Assembly (NCBI GenBank): GCA_016932095.1
Contig: JAFGDN010000018.1
Coordinates: forward strand, 1 to 64,000
Length of the DNA: 64,000 bases
Direction: 5' to 3'
Origin: Sedimentisphaerales bacterium
GTDB lineage: Bacteria > Planctomycetota > Phycisphaerae > Sedimentisphaerales > Anaerobacaceae
The position numbers and the translations under genes were made by a program. Shown piece after piece: positions 37,744-44,834 of this stretch; the stretch's first letter is position 1; every line of letters begins with the position of its first letter. Under the pieces are notes generated by a model that saw only the letters and a list, made by a program, of their open reading frames with translations, had not been told where the DNA came from and made no database searches.

Positions 37744-38624
37744 TATTTAACCGTCACATAACCTTCCTGCCTGACTATTTCCTGCCCGTCTTTGCTCAGG
37801 CAAAAACCTGCAAACGCCGTTACGTCTTCCCTCGCTGCGATGCTGACGTAAAGATACAACGGCCGGGCGATTGGATATTTGCCGCTGATAACAGTTTCTT
37901 CCGAAGGCATCACAGCTGGCAAATTTGCGTCCGCCTTGACGCCGATAACCCTGACTTTGTCCTTTGCCGCCTGAGCGTAGCCAAGCCCCACGTATCCGAT
38001 GGAATCCGCGTCCGACGCGACCGCCTCGATAATTGCTGAAGTGGCCGGCATAAGCTTAGCTTTGACTGCATAGTCCTTGTTCTTCAGAACGTGCTCCTGA
38101 AAAAACACGTACGTCCCTGAGCTTGATTCCCTCGAAAACACGAGGATTTCCTTGTCGCTGACCCCGCCGACCTGGTTCCATTTGGTTAAAGACCCCGTAA
38201 AAATCCCTCCAAGCTGTTCCATATCAAGCTCGCTGACTGGATTCTGGGGATTTACCACCACGGCTATACCGTCCCTTGCGACAACGATTTCTTTCACTTC
38301 AACGCCTTTTGCCTTTGCCTGCTGTTTTTCCTTATCCTTCATTTCCCTCGAAGACGCACAAATTTCGGTTGTGCCGTTTATAAGCGCTGCTATACCGGTT
38401 CCCGACCCACCGCCCGTCACCGCCGCCTCCACGTCCGGCCTTTGCTTCATAAACCACTCTGCCCAGTGGCTCACTAAATGCACCATTGTGTCCGAACCTT
38501 TTACGGTTACCATTTTCTTTTCAGCAGCCCCACCGGCGATTCCCGCAAACATGATAATTAAGCACACCGTTACAATAAGCGCCATGTCGCTTCCTCTTGA
38601 CTTTTGATTCTTGTCTGTTTTCAT
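37743..38624 (-). CDS. pstS: Phosphate-binding protein PstS
   Basis: Periplasmic phosphate-binding protein of the PBP-like II family, 293 residues. A signal sequence lies at about 12-34. Phosphate-contact motifs are visible: VKGSDTMVHL, GGGSGTGIAAL and SRESSSGTYVFF. Binds inorganic phosphate and delivers it to PstCA. It lies 50 bases after the porin gene, as the second gene of the PHO-box-controlled operon. The form is the shorter PstS common outside enterobacteria. Confidence 0.95.
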   Translation of the reverse strand: MKTDKNQKSRGSDMALIVTVCLIIMFAGIAGGAAEKKMVTVKGSDTMVHLVSHWAEWFMKQRPDVEAAVTGGGSGTGIAALINGTTEICASSREMKDKEKQQAKAKGVEVKEIVVARDGIAVVVNPQNPVSELDMEQLGGIFTGSLTKWNQVGGVSDKEILVFSRESSSGTYVFFQEHVLKNKDYAVKAKLMPATSAIIEAVASDADSIGYVGLGYAQAAKDKVRVIGVKADANLPAVMPSEETVISGKYPIARPLYLYVSIAAREDVTAFAGFCLSKDGQEIVRQEGYVTVK

Positions 38625-38674
38625 TTTGTCTGCCTCCTAAATAAGCTGGTTTATATGTTTCCTTTTTCCACCTT

Positions 38675-39937
38675 TCAGAACTTAAAAATCAAATCGGCCT
38701 GCAATCGACGATATTCGTCGTTATCCGTGTTCTTCTTCTCGTTAAGGAAGTAGGTCAGGCCTGCCTCAAAGTTCTTTGCAAGCTGATAAGCAAGGTTAAA
38801 CCTGTGGCCTTTGCCGTTTGTGCCTCCGCCGATAAAATCCGAGTCGTTGAACTGGCCTACCACGGCATCGGAGTCAATATCACGATAGTCGTAGCCGACT
38901 CGCCACGACCCGGGGTCTTTGAGCTTGTTGAACGTGCAGCCGATAAGCCAGCCGTTGCTCTTTGAGCTGGGCGCCGCGGTGTTATGAGCATAATCACCGA
39001 AAACTGCGACGGGGTAATCTGCAAGCTCGAAGCCATACTCTGCAAAACACTCAACAATTTCAAAATCATACTTGTAGTTCCCATTGGCAGAGGTGTTGCC
39101 GAAAAAGCTGTTCTTGCCCCAGAGCGAACTGACGTTGGGTTCTCCTTCGATGTTTCCATAGACGTAATAACTCATACCACCGAGCAGGTAAGTTTTATCT
39201 TCGAACGTATTTTTCAGATAGCCCTGCATTCCCCACAGCGATGTCTCCGGTGCACTGCTGCTGTCGGCGTGTCCCACCCAGAATCCGCCGCCGTTGATGT
39301 ACAGCTTGCACGATTCGCTTAATCCCATCACGTATTTCGCGGCCAAACCTTCAGGATTAAGGTCGTCATCCCAGATTAACTGATTGCCGCCGACCCGATA
39401 GAATGGCTGAGGCATTTTGCCGCCGATAAAGTTAAATCCCTGTATCATACCCGGATGCCAGTTGAAAAATGCGCGGTCAAGCCAGAAGTCTTTACTGGTG
39501 AAACTGTCCTCTAAGGTCTGGTTTGTAGAAACAGGGTCGGTTGAGCCGCTCGCAAGTCGAAGCCCGATGTCAATATCATCGTTGACCTTGCTGTCTATGT
39601 TCAGCCGGGCTCGAATGCGATTTCTATTAACGCTACCGCCCCATTTGCCCCCACTTTGCGAGTCGATTCCCTCGTAGCGGTATCGGAAGTCTCCGCTGAT
39701 TTTCACCTTCTCGACCCACTTCATACTGTCCGGCAGTGCCGAAACCTGCTTTTTCTCGACTGCCTTGGAAACCTCCTGCTCAATCTGCTTCGACTGCTGG
39801 GCCTCCAGCTTTTCTACTTTTACCTGCAATTCGGCGAGCTGCTTTTTCAGGTCTTCAATTTCATTCGCGCCAGCCCGCGCCCAGCACGTAAATACCGCCG
39901 GAATCATAAGAATCAATAATAAACTTTTCCGCATCAC
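38675..39937 (-). CDS. Putative outer-membrane porin, probably phosphate-responsive
   Basis: A 420-residue outer-membrane protein: signal peptide (about 1-24), a periplasmic coiled coil (about 25-65; EIEDLKKQLAELQVKVEKLEAQ in part), then a beta-barrel with alternating hydrophobic strands, many Asn/Gly/Tyr turns, and the C-terminal Phe (LIFKF) expected for BAM-dependent assembly. It resembles the putative-porin family found in planctomycetes. Its position directly behind a PHO box and before pstS suggests it admits phosphate, by analogy with OprP/PhoE; this is inference. Confidence 0.78.
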   Translation of the reverse strand: MMRKSLLLILMIPAVFTCWARAGANEIEDLKKQLAELQVKVEKLEAQQSKQIEQEVSKAVEKKQVSALPDSMKWVEKVKISGDFRYRYEGIDSQSGGKWGGSVNRNRIRARLNIDSKVNDDIDIGLRLASGSTDPVSTNQTLEDSFTSKDFWLDRAFFNWHPGMIQGFNFIGGKMPQPFYRVGGNQLIWDDDLNPEGLAAKYVMGLSESCKLYINGGGFWVGHADSSSAPETSLWGMQGYLKNTFEDKTYLLGGMSYYVYGNIEGEPNVSSLWGKNSFFGNTSANGNYKYDFEIVECFAEYGFELADYPVAVFGDYAHNTAAPSSKSNGWLIGCTFNKLKDPGSWRVGYDYRDIDSDAVVGQFNDSDFIGGGTNGKGHRFNLAYQLAKNFEAGLTYFLNEKKNTDNDEYRRLQADLIFKF

Positions 39938-40001
39938 ATCTCTCCTTAAACAAAATCCACGATTGACCGTTTAAACCGGGGTCGCATTTACCCCGGACGC
40001 C

Positions 40002-40063
40002 TATAAAGAGAGTAAAACAAGTGTATGAAGAAATTATGAAGATGACGTGTAATCCGTATGAAA
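40002..40063 (-). promoter_or_regulatory. PHO box and promoter of the porin-pst operon
   Basis: On the minus strand two exact 7-mers CTTCATA (complement of 40035-40041 and 40024-40030) are spaced 11 bases apart with an A/T-rich 4-base spacer, the architecture of PhoB sites. A third, degenerate unit TTTCATA (40057-40063) is in the same 11-base phase, two units upstream. A -10 box TTTATA (40002-40007) lies 16 bases after the last repeat, with no good -35, as expected for PhoB-activated promoters. The box starts just after the phoR stop. The leader to the porin ATG includes a CCGGGGT/ACCCCGG hairpin (39976-39996). Confidence 0.65.
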
Positions 40064-40072
40064 AAACAAAAA

Positions 40073-41500
40073 TTATTTCTGCGTCTTTGGAATGGTTATA
40101 AGCACTTTCGTGCCTTTGCCAAGCTCGCTATCGATGCAGATTTCGCCTTTATGGGCAAGGACCATGTGTTTTGCAATGCTTAATCCAAGCCCCGTCCCCC
40201 CGATTTCACGTGAATGGGCCTTATCGACGCGATAAAATCTTTCGAATACGCGTTCGATATCTTCCTTCGGTATGCCGATGCCGTTGTCTTCGACCGTAAT
40301 CACTACAAAATCCTGGGAATCAGCAAGCTGAACTTTGATTTTACCGCCCTCCTTCGTGTATTTGATGGCATTATCTATTAAATTCACAAAGACCTGTTCC
40401 AGCTTGTCTTTGTCTCCGATGACGGAAAAATCGCCGGCCTCGCTCTCGACCGTAATGCTTTGACGTTTCGCGGACAGCGCATGACCAAATCCCATCACAA
40501 CTTCGTCTAACAGCTCCTTGAGATTGACCCGGCCTATTTCCATCTTCACGCCCGATTCGAGCTCGCTGAGCCGAAGCAAATCGTCGATTATGCTCCCTAA
40601 TCGCCGGGCGTGCTTTTTAATAATTGCAAGAAACCTTTGCGCGTTGTCCCTGTCGTTTATCGCGCCGTCTTCGAGTGTCTCTACAAAACCGAGTATCGAT
40701 GTCAAAGGCGTCTTAAGCTCATGCGACACGTTTGCCACAAAGTCGCTGCGCACCCTGTCAAGCTGCCTGAGCCGTTCAATTTTAATCTGGAGCTCATCGG
40801 ACATAGAATTAAGGGCGCCCGCCAAATCCGCCAGCTCGTCGTCGCCTTTTATCAGCGTCTTTTCGCTGAAGTCCCCCTTGGCAATTCGCTCGGCAATTTT
40901 CTTCATCCGTCTTATTGGCGAGCTTATGCTTCGGGCCATAAGATAAGCCAATATCACGGCGATAAAGATTGCTGCTGCCGCGCCTGATATCGCAGCCCGG
41001 TAAAGCTTGTTAAGCTCAATCTGGACCTCCGATAACGGGACTGCTATTCGAACCACTCCGACAATTTCATCGCCTTCTGCAACACGAACGGCCACGTACT
41101 TCATTGAATAATTAAGCGTATGGCTTAATCGAGCGCTCATCCCGACACCTTTTTCTATCGCGTTCTTAAACTCCACGCGGTCGCCGTGGTTTTCCATTGT
41201 GGTCGGGTCTCTTTCCGAATCCCCCAGGACCTTTCCCTGATTGTTCATTACGGTAATTCTGAGCTTGAGCTTGTCGGAAACATCTTTGACCACCGGCTGT
41301 ATATCTCCGGGTTCGACGCGTGCCATTGAACTCTTGAAAATCTCTCCTGTTAGAACTGCGTTGCTTTCCAATCGCTGCGAAATTTTCGCCTCTACGTCGT
41401 TTTTAAGCCATAGAACCAGTAAGACGGTCAGTATCACTATCGTGACAATCGTCAACAACGTAAACGCCGCAAAAAACTTCCACGATATTCTTATTCTCAT
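40073..41500 (-). CDS. phoR: Phosphate-regulon sensor kinase PhoR-like
   Basis: A 475-residue membrane histidine kinase. It has an N-terminal helix (about 8-30), a periplasmic sensor region, a second helix (about 165-190: AISGAAAAIFIAVILAYLM), a HAMP domain (about 190-242), HisKA with phosphoacceptor H260 in VSHELKTPLTS, and HATPase_c (VNLIDNAIKYT, DNGIGIPKED, GTGLGLSIAKH). Unlike E. coli PhoR it has a sizeable extracytoplasmic domain, as in Gram-positive PhoR. It follows phoB with no gap and is read before the PHO box. It presumably senses Pst state through PhoU. Confidence 0.88.
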   Translation of the reverse strand: MRIRISWKFFAAFTLLTIVTIVILTVLLVLWLKNDVEAKISQRLESNAVLTGEIFKSSMARVEPGDIQPVVKDVSDKLKLRITVMNNQGKVLGDSERDPTTMENHGDRVEFKNAIEKGVGMSARLSHTLNYSMKYVAVRVAEGDEIVGVVRIAVPLSEVQIELNKLYRAAISGAAAAIFIAVILAYLMARSISSPIRRMKKIAERIAKGDFSEKTLIKGDDELADLAGALNSMSDELQIKIERLRQLDRVRSDFVANVSHELKTPLTSILGFVETLEDGAINDRDNAQRFLAIIKKHARRLGSIIDDLLRLSELESGVKMEIGRVNLKELLDEVVMGFGHALSAKRQSITVESEAGDFSVIGDKDKLEQVFVNLIDNAIKYTKEGGKIKVQLADSQDFVVITVEDNGIGIPKEDIERVFERFYRVDKAHSREIGGTGLGLSIAKHMVLAHKGEICIDSELGKGTKVLITIPKTQK

Positions 41501-42181
41501 TTAGGTCTCTCTGAATCTATAACCAACTCCCCTGACCGTTTCGATATAATCTTTTGCCCTGCCGAGTTTTCGTCTCAGCGATTTTATATGTGCGTCAATA
41601 GTCCTGTCGTAAACCATTGATTCATCAGCCCCGATGCTGTCAAGAAGCTGGTTTCTTGAAAATACAACTCCCGGCCGTCGTGATAAGCTCTCCAGCAGCC
41701 GAAATTCGGTCGTGGTAAGCTCTATTTGTTGTCCCTTGACCAGCACCTTGTGCTTGATGTTGTCGATTATTATCGGCCCGATTTTTATCTCCCCGGCTGG
41801 TTGTTCCTTATGCCTCCTGAGCACTGCCTTTATCCTCGCAAGCAGCTCTCTCGGACTGAATGGTTTGGTCACGTAATCATCCGCTCCAAGCTCAAGTCCG
41901 ACAACTTTATCCGTCTCACGGGACTTTGCGCTTAGGATTATGATTGGAATAGAAGCAGTTGACTGCTGTTGTTTCAATACCTTGCACACCTCAAATCCGT
42001 CGATGGCAGGCAGCATTATATCAAGTATGATAAGGTCTGGCTTTTCTCTTTTGGCCAGCCCTATTCCCTTCTCGCCGTCGAAAGCCGTTATCGTTTGATA
42101 ACCTTCTTCCTTCAAATTATAAACTATCATTTCAATGATATCCCTGTCGTCTTCTATTATCTCGATTCTGCCCTTACCCAT
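41501..42181 (-). CDS. phoB: Response regulator PhoB-like
   Basis: A 226-residue OmpR/PhoB-family regulator: receiver with phosphoacceptor D54 (IILDIMLPAIDG) and switch residues (SAKSRETD, YVTKPFSPRELLARI), then a winged helix with the recognition segment YDRTIDAHIKSLRRKLG and GVGYRF. It presumably binds the CTTCATA repeats at 40024-40041. The start has GGGGAAGCGAG before it, and lies only 23 bases after the thiC stop, so thiC and phoBR may share a transcript. Confidence 0.9.
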   Translation of the reverse strand: MGKGRIEIIEDDRDIIEMIVYNLKEEGYQTITAFDGEKGIGLAKREKPDLIILDIMLPAIDGFEVCKVLKQQQSTASIPIIILSAKSRETDKVVGLELGADDYVTKPFSPRELLARIKAVLRRHKEQPAGEIKIGPIIIDNIKHKVLVKGQQIELTTTEFRLLESLSRRPGVVFSRNQLLDSIGADESMVYDRTIDAHIKSLRRKLGRAKDYIETVRGVGYRFRET

Positions 42182-42204
42182 CTCGCTTCCCCGTTCTGAG
42201 CTTC

Positions 42205-43536
42205 TTAGATATTTCCTTTAACGACTGTTCCCTGCGTCTTTAATTTTTCCCGTACCTCCCTGTTTATCCTCACGCTGCACCATTGCCTGCCGCACATCGA
42301 GCAGTAATCCGTCGTCGCCGATTTACCGCCATCGATGTCTTCGCACGCCTCCTCGTGCATTCTCTTTGCCGTCTGCGGGTCCATTGACTGTTTAATATGA
42401 GCATCCCAGTCGAGTTTTGCCCTCGCGACGCTTAACTGATTATCGCATTCCGCTACGCCTTTAAGCCCTCGTGCCACGTCGCCCGCGTGTGCCGCGATTT
42501 TAGCAGCTATCACTCCCGTCCGAACATCATCGGCATTGGGGAGCCCCAAATGCTCCCTCGGCGTAACATAGCACAAAAACGACGCCCCGTAATATACCGC
42601 CGCCGTGCCTCCGATTGCCGACGTTATATGGTCGTATCCCGGCGCTATATCCGTTACCACAGGCCCTAAAACGTAAAATGGCGCCCCCCGGCAAAGCTCC
42701 TGCTGAATCTTCATATTATATTCAATCTGGTTAAACGGTATATGCCCAGGCCCTTCGACCATAACCTGGCAGCCCGCCTCCTGCGCGCGTTGCGTAAGTT
42801 CCCCAAGCGTCCTCAGCTCCGCCATTTGCGCCTCATCCGTCGCGTCCGCCAAACACCCCGGCCGCAGCCCGTCCCCCAATGAAAAGCAAACGTCATACTC
42901 CTTCATTATCGCGCACAGCTCATTGAACATCTCATACAGGGGATTTTGCCTATTATGATACAGCATCCACTCTGCCAATAACGCACCCCCCCTGCTGACA
43001 ATCCCCATCACACGCCTGCCTGTCAAAGGCAAATACTCCTTGAGAACTCCCGCGTGTATCGTAAAAAAATCGACCCCCTGCTTGGCCTGTTTCTCTATCA
43101 CCTCGATAATATTTTTCTCAGTTACATCCTCGACCGTCCTGCCTGAAACCATCTGATAAATCGGCACCGTCCCGAACGGCACAGGACAATCCGCCAGCAA
43201 TCTTTCCCTTATCTCGTCCAGATTCCCCCCCGTGCTCAAATCCATTATCGCGTCCGCCCCCGATTTAATCGCCATCCGCATCTTCTCAATCTCCTCCTCG
43301 ACCGTGCTGCGAACGCTGCTCACTCCAATATTGGCATTTACCTTGGTTTTTAGAATCCGGCCGATTCCCACCGGCTTCAATCCCCTTTTCAGGTGAATCT
43401 TATTGGCTGGTATCACCAGCCGTCCCGCCGCGACCTCATCCCGCACCAGCCACGCCTCCACCCCTTCAATCTTCCTAATGTATTCAATCTCCGGGCTCAC
43501 ATGCCCCGATTTCGCTATCTCTATTTGTGTTGCCAT
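42205..43536 (-). CDS. thiC: Phosphomethylpyrimidine synthase ThiC
   Basis: Non-canonical radical SAM enzyme that turns aminoimidazole ribotide into hydroxymethylpyrimidine phosphate for thiamine synthesis. The 443 residues include the C-terminal CSMCGRQWC cluster motif for the [4Fe-4S] centre. Also visible are NANIGVSSVRSTVEEEIEKM in part (NANIG), DLSTGGN, MVEGPGHIPFNQIE and GPVVTDIAPGYDHI. ATG 43536 has GGTGGA 4 bases upstream; TTG 43548 is an alternative. A TPP riboswitch lies 525 bases upstream, separated from thiC by the GxxExxY gene. Confidence 0.95.
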   Translation of the reverse strand: MATQIEIAKSGHVSPEIEYIRKIEGVEAWLVRDEVAAGRLVIPANKIHLKRGLKPVGIGRILKTKVNANIGVSSVRSTVEEEIEKMRMAIKSGADAIMDLSTGGNLDEIRERLLADCPVPFGTVPIYQMVSGRTVEDVTEKNIIEVIEKQAKQGVDFFTIHAGVLKEYLPLTGRRVMGIVSRGGALLAEWMLYHNRQNPLYEMFNELCAIMKEYDVCFSLGDGLRPGCLADATDEAQMAELRTLGELTQRAQEAGCQVMVEGPGHIPFNQIEYNMKIQQELCRGAPFYVLGPVVTDIAPGYDHITSAIGGTAAVYYGASFLCYVTPREHLGLPNADDVRTGVIAAKIAAHAGDVARGLKGVAECDNQLSVARAKLDWDAHIKQSMDPQTAKRMHEEACEDIDGGKSATTDYCSMCGRQWCSVRINREVREKLKTQGTVVKGNI

Positions 43537-43557
43537 TTCTTCCACCAATCAAAATAC

Positions 43558-43588
43558 TTACCGCGGAGCACGCAAAGCACGCGGAGAA
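43558..43588 (+). repeat. Dispersed repeat family 1, right-hand inverted copy at GxxExxY
   Basis: Plus strand reads TTACCGCGGAGCACGCAAAG then CACGCGGAGA. It is inverted relative to the copy at 43980-44009, and its first three bases are the complement of the GxxExxY stop codon. The repeat thus encodes the last residues of that protein (PRALRAPR). Confidence 0.7.
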
Positions 43589-43980
43589 TCAGGAAAATTA
43601 TTTACCACACGGACAATTCCATCACTGAGTATTTTTGCGTTAAAATTAATCAAAAGCCCGACTTTGCACCCTGACAGTTTCAAATATGATAATAGCTGTG
43701 CCTTGTGAATTGGTACCAATACATCAACTGCTTTGATTTCGATTATTACACATTTATCGACCAGAATATCTATTCGATATGCACAATCCAGCTTCACACT
43801 TTTGTAAATTACAGAAAGTGGTTTTTGCAGTTCAATCTTAAATCCCCGTTCGACCAACTCAAACGATAAACATGCCTCGTAAGCAGATTCAAGTAATCCC
43901 GGCCCAAGAGCACAATGGACTTCGATTGCTGCTCCAATAACACCTTCCGTTATTTTGTTTAATCTTTCTTCTTCAGTCAT
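43558..43980 (-). CDS. GxxExxY protein
   Basis: A 140-residue member of the GxxExxY family, named for G28-x-x-E31-x-x-Y34 (GPGLLESAYEACL). D71, E81 and K83 (RIDILVDKCVIIEIKA) form a D-x(n)-E-x-K arrangement like PD-(D/E)XK nucleases. Its cellular role is not established. I place the start at ATG 43980, with GAGG about 9 bases upstream; an in-frame extension to 44067 would run through the riboswitch terminator. Both ends abut inverted copies of the family 1 repeat. It separates thiC from its riboswitch and would be co-regulated by TPP. Confidence 0.82.
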   Translation of the reverse strand: MTEEERLNKITEGVIGAAIEVHCALGPGLLESAYEACLSFELVERGFKIELQKPLSVIYKSVKLDCAYRIDILVDKCVIIEIKAVDVLVPIHKAQLLSYLKLSGCKVGLLINFNAKILSDGIVRVVNNFPDSPRALRAPR

Positions 43981-44009
43981 CTCTGCGGCCTCTGCGTGCT
44001 CGGCGGTAA
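43980..44009 (-). repeat. Dispersed repeat family 1, left-hand inverted copy at GxxExxY
   Basis: Minus strand reads TTTACCGCCGAGCACGCAGA then GGCCGCAGAG, ending at the GxxExxY start codon. It is an inverted partner of 43558-43588 and lies directly after the T-run of the riboswitch terminator. Confidence 0.7.
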
Positions 44010-44013
44010 ATAA

Positions 44014-44045
44014 TAAAAAAATCGCTTCCACTAAGGAAGCGATTT
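44014..44045 (-). terminator. Expression-platform terminator of the TPP riboswitch
   Basis: On the minus strand AAATCGCTTCC (44035-44045) pairs perfectly with GGAAGCGATTT (44019-44029) over 11 bp, followed by a T-run. It starts 16 bases after the aptamer. TPP binding is expected to allow this terminator to form and stop transcription of GxxExxY, thiC and any genes beyond. The TAGTGAACG/AAGTGATTAG segment at the aptamer end is the likely alternative partner. Confidence 0.85.
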
Positions 44046-44060
44046 CAACTTCAACCCTCG

Positions 44061-44157
44061 CGTTCACTAATCACTTCCCTACGCAGGCATCACCCTGTTC
44101 AGGTTCAAAGGGTTTACTCTCAGGTCTGCATCTTAGGCAAACCACCCCTAGTGAACG
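44061..44157 (-). ncRNA. TPP riboswitch (THI element)
   Basis: The minus strand carries the canonical aptamer: closing stem CGTTCACTA (44149-44157) with TAGTGAACG (44061-44069), the 5' segment ACTAGGGGTG, the conserved CTGAGAG, then ACCCTTTGAACCTGAACAGG and GATGCCTGCGTAGGGAAGTG. All invariant blocks that bind the pyrimidine and pyrophosphate moieties are present. It controls thiC, but the first gene after its terminator is the GxxExxY gene. Confidence 0.95.
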
Positions 44158-44162
44158 ACCAC

Positions 44163-44191
44163 ATTATACCTTCTCCTTTGCACAACATAAA
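44163..44191 (-). promoter_or_regulatory. Promoter of the TPP riboswitch-thiC unit
   Basis: On the minus strand a perfect -10 TATAAT (44163-44168) is preceded, after 17 bases, by a weak -35 TTTATG (44186-44191). The start site would lie at the beginning of the aptamer. Confidence 0.6.
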
Positions 44192-44222
44192 CTTTTTTTT
44201 CCACAAGTATCGGAATCAACCC

Positions 44223-44258
44223 AAAAAAAACGGGGCCTGCACCAAAGCACAGGCCCCG
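44223..44258 (-). terminator. Strong terminator after the RHS/HINT region
   Basis: On the minus strand a 9-bp stem CGGGGCCTG (44250-44258) / CAGGCCCCG (44231-44239) is followed by eight T. It ends transcripts coming from the RHS gene and the HINT relic and isolates the thiC promoter. Confidence 0.8.
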
Positions 44259-44288
44259 AAATTGGCCGAGTCCCGGATCTGATCGCGC

Positions 44289-44498
44289 TTAAGGAGGGGG
44301 CTTATTATGCACCAGAATTCGTGATTTACCTACGTAGTAAGCGTGCGTTCCGTCGACACTCATATTATAGACCTTTGTCGGGACATTGCTGAACTCCTGC
44401 ATCGCTTGGCAATGGTGTAACAACTGCGATATCGACCGTAATGGCAGAGTGGACTTTGCGGATTTTTCCATCCTTGCTGCAGGTTGGCTTGTGGACAC
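44289..44498 (-). pseudogene. HINT-domain relic (pretoxin-type C-terminus)
   Basis: Only the last about 30 codons look real: VPTKVYNMSVDGTHAYYVG followed by ILVHNKPPP, the standard end of a pretoxin HINT domain, with TAA at 44289-44291. Upstream codons in this frame lose resemblance. Another frame over 44345-44530 (CVHKPTCSKDGKIRKVHSAI in part) also looks protein-like, which suggests frameshifts. No toxin follows the VHNK, and the terminator at 44223 comes next. The stretch 44499-44834 up to the RHS stop holds only short frames (for example one ending NSPPEIEFLDVHWNTFTRR) and no supported gene. Probably a decayed, displaced C-terminal tip of an RHS-type protein. Confidence 0.55.
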
Positions 44499-44834
44499 AC
44501 CTTAGTTCCTGACCTACACAGGCACGTCCTGATAACTCGTAACAAGACCCTAAGATTGCAAAGGATGCTTGATCCTGTTCACCACACCTTTACTACCCTT
44601 CGCTTTGCGAATCTCACCGGCCAATAAATCAATAAAAACACCCAGCGCCCGCTGCTACGCGCGTCCTGCGATTTATCTCCTCGTGAACGTGTTCCAGTGT
44701 ACATCAAGGAATTCAATTTCAGGAGGGGAGTTGCCGTCGCAATATTTTCCGATATCATGAGTGCTTGCCTTGCGTTTGCGGTACACGCTGGAAAACCGAT
44801 TGCGGAACTTGCTGTAAAATACGAGACGACGGAA

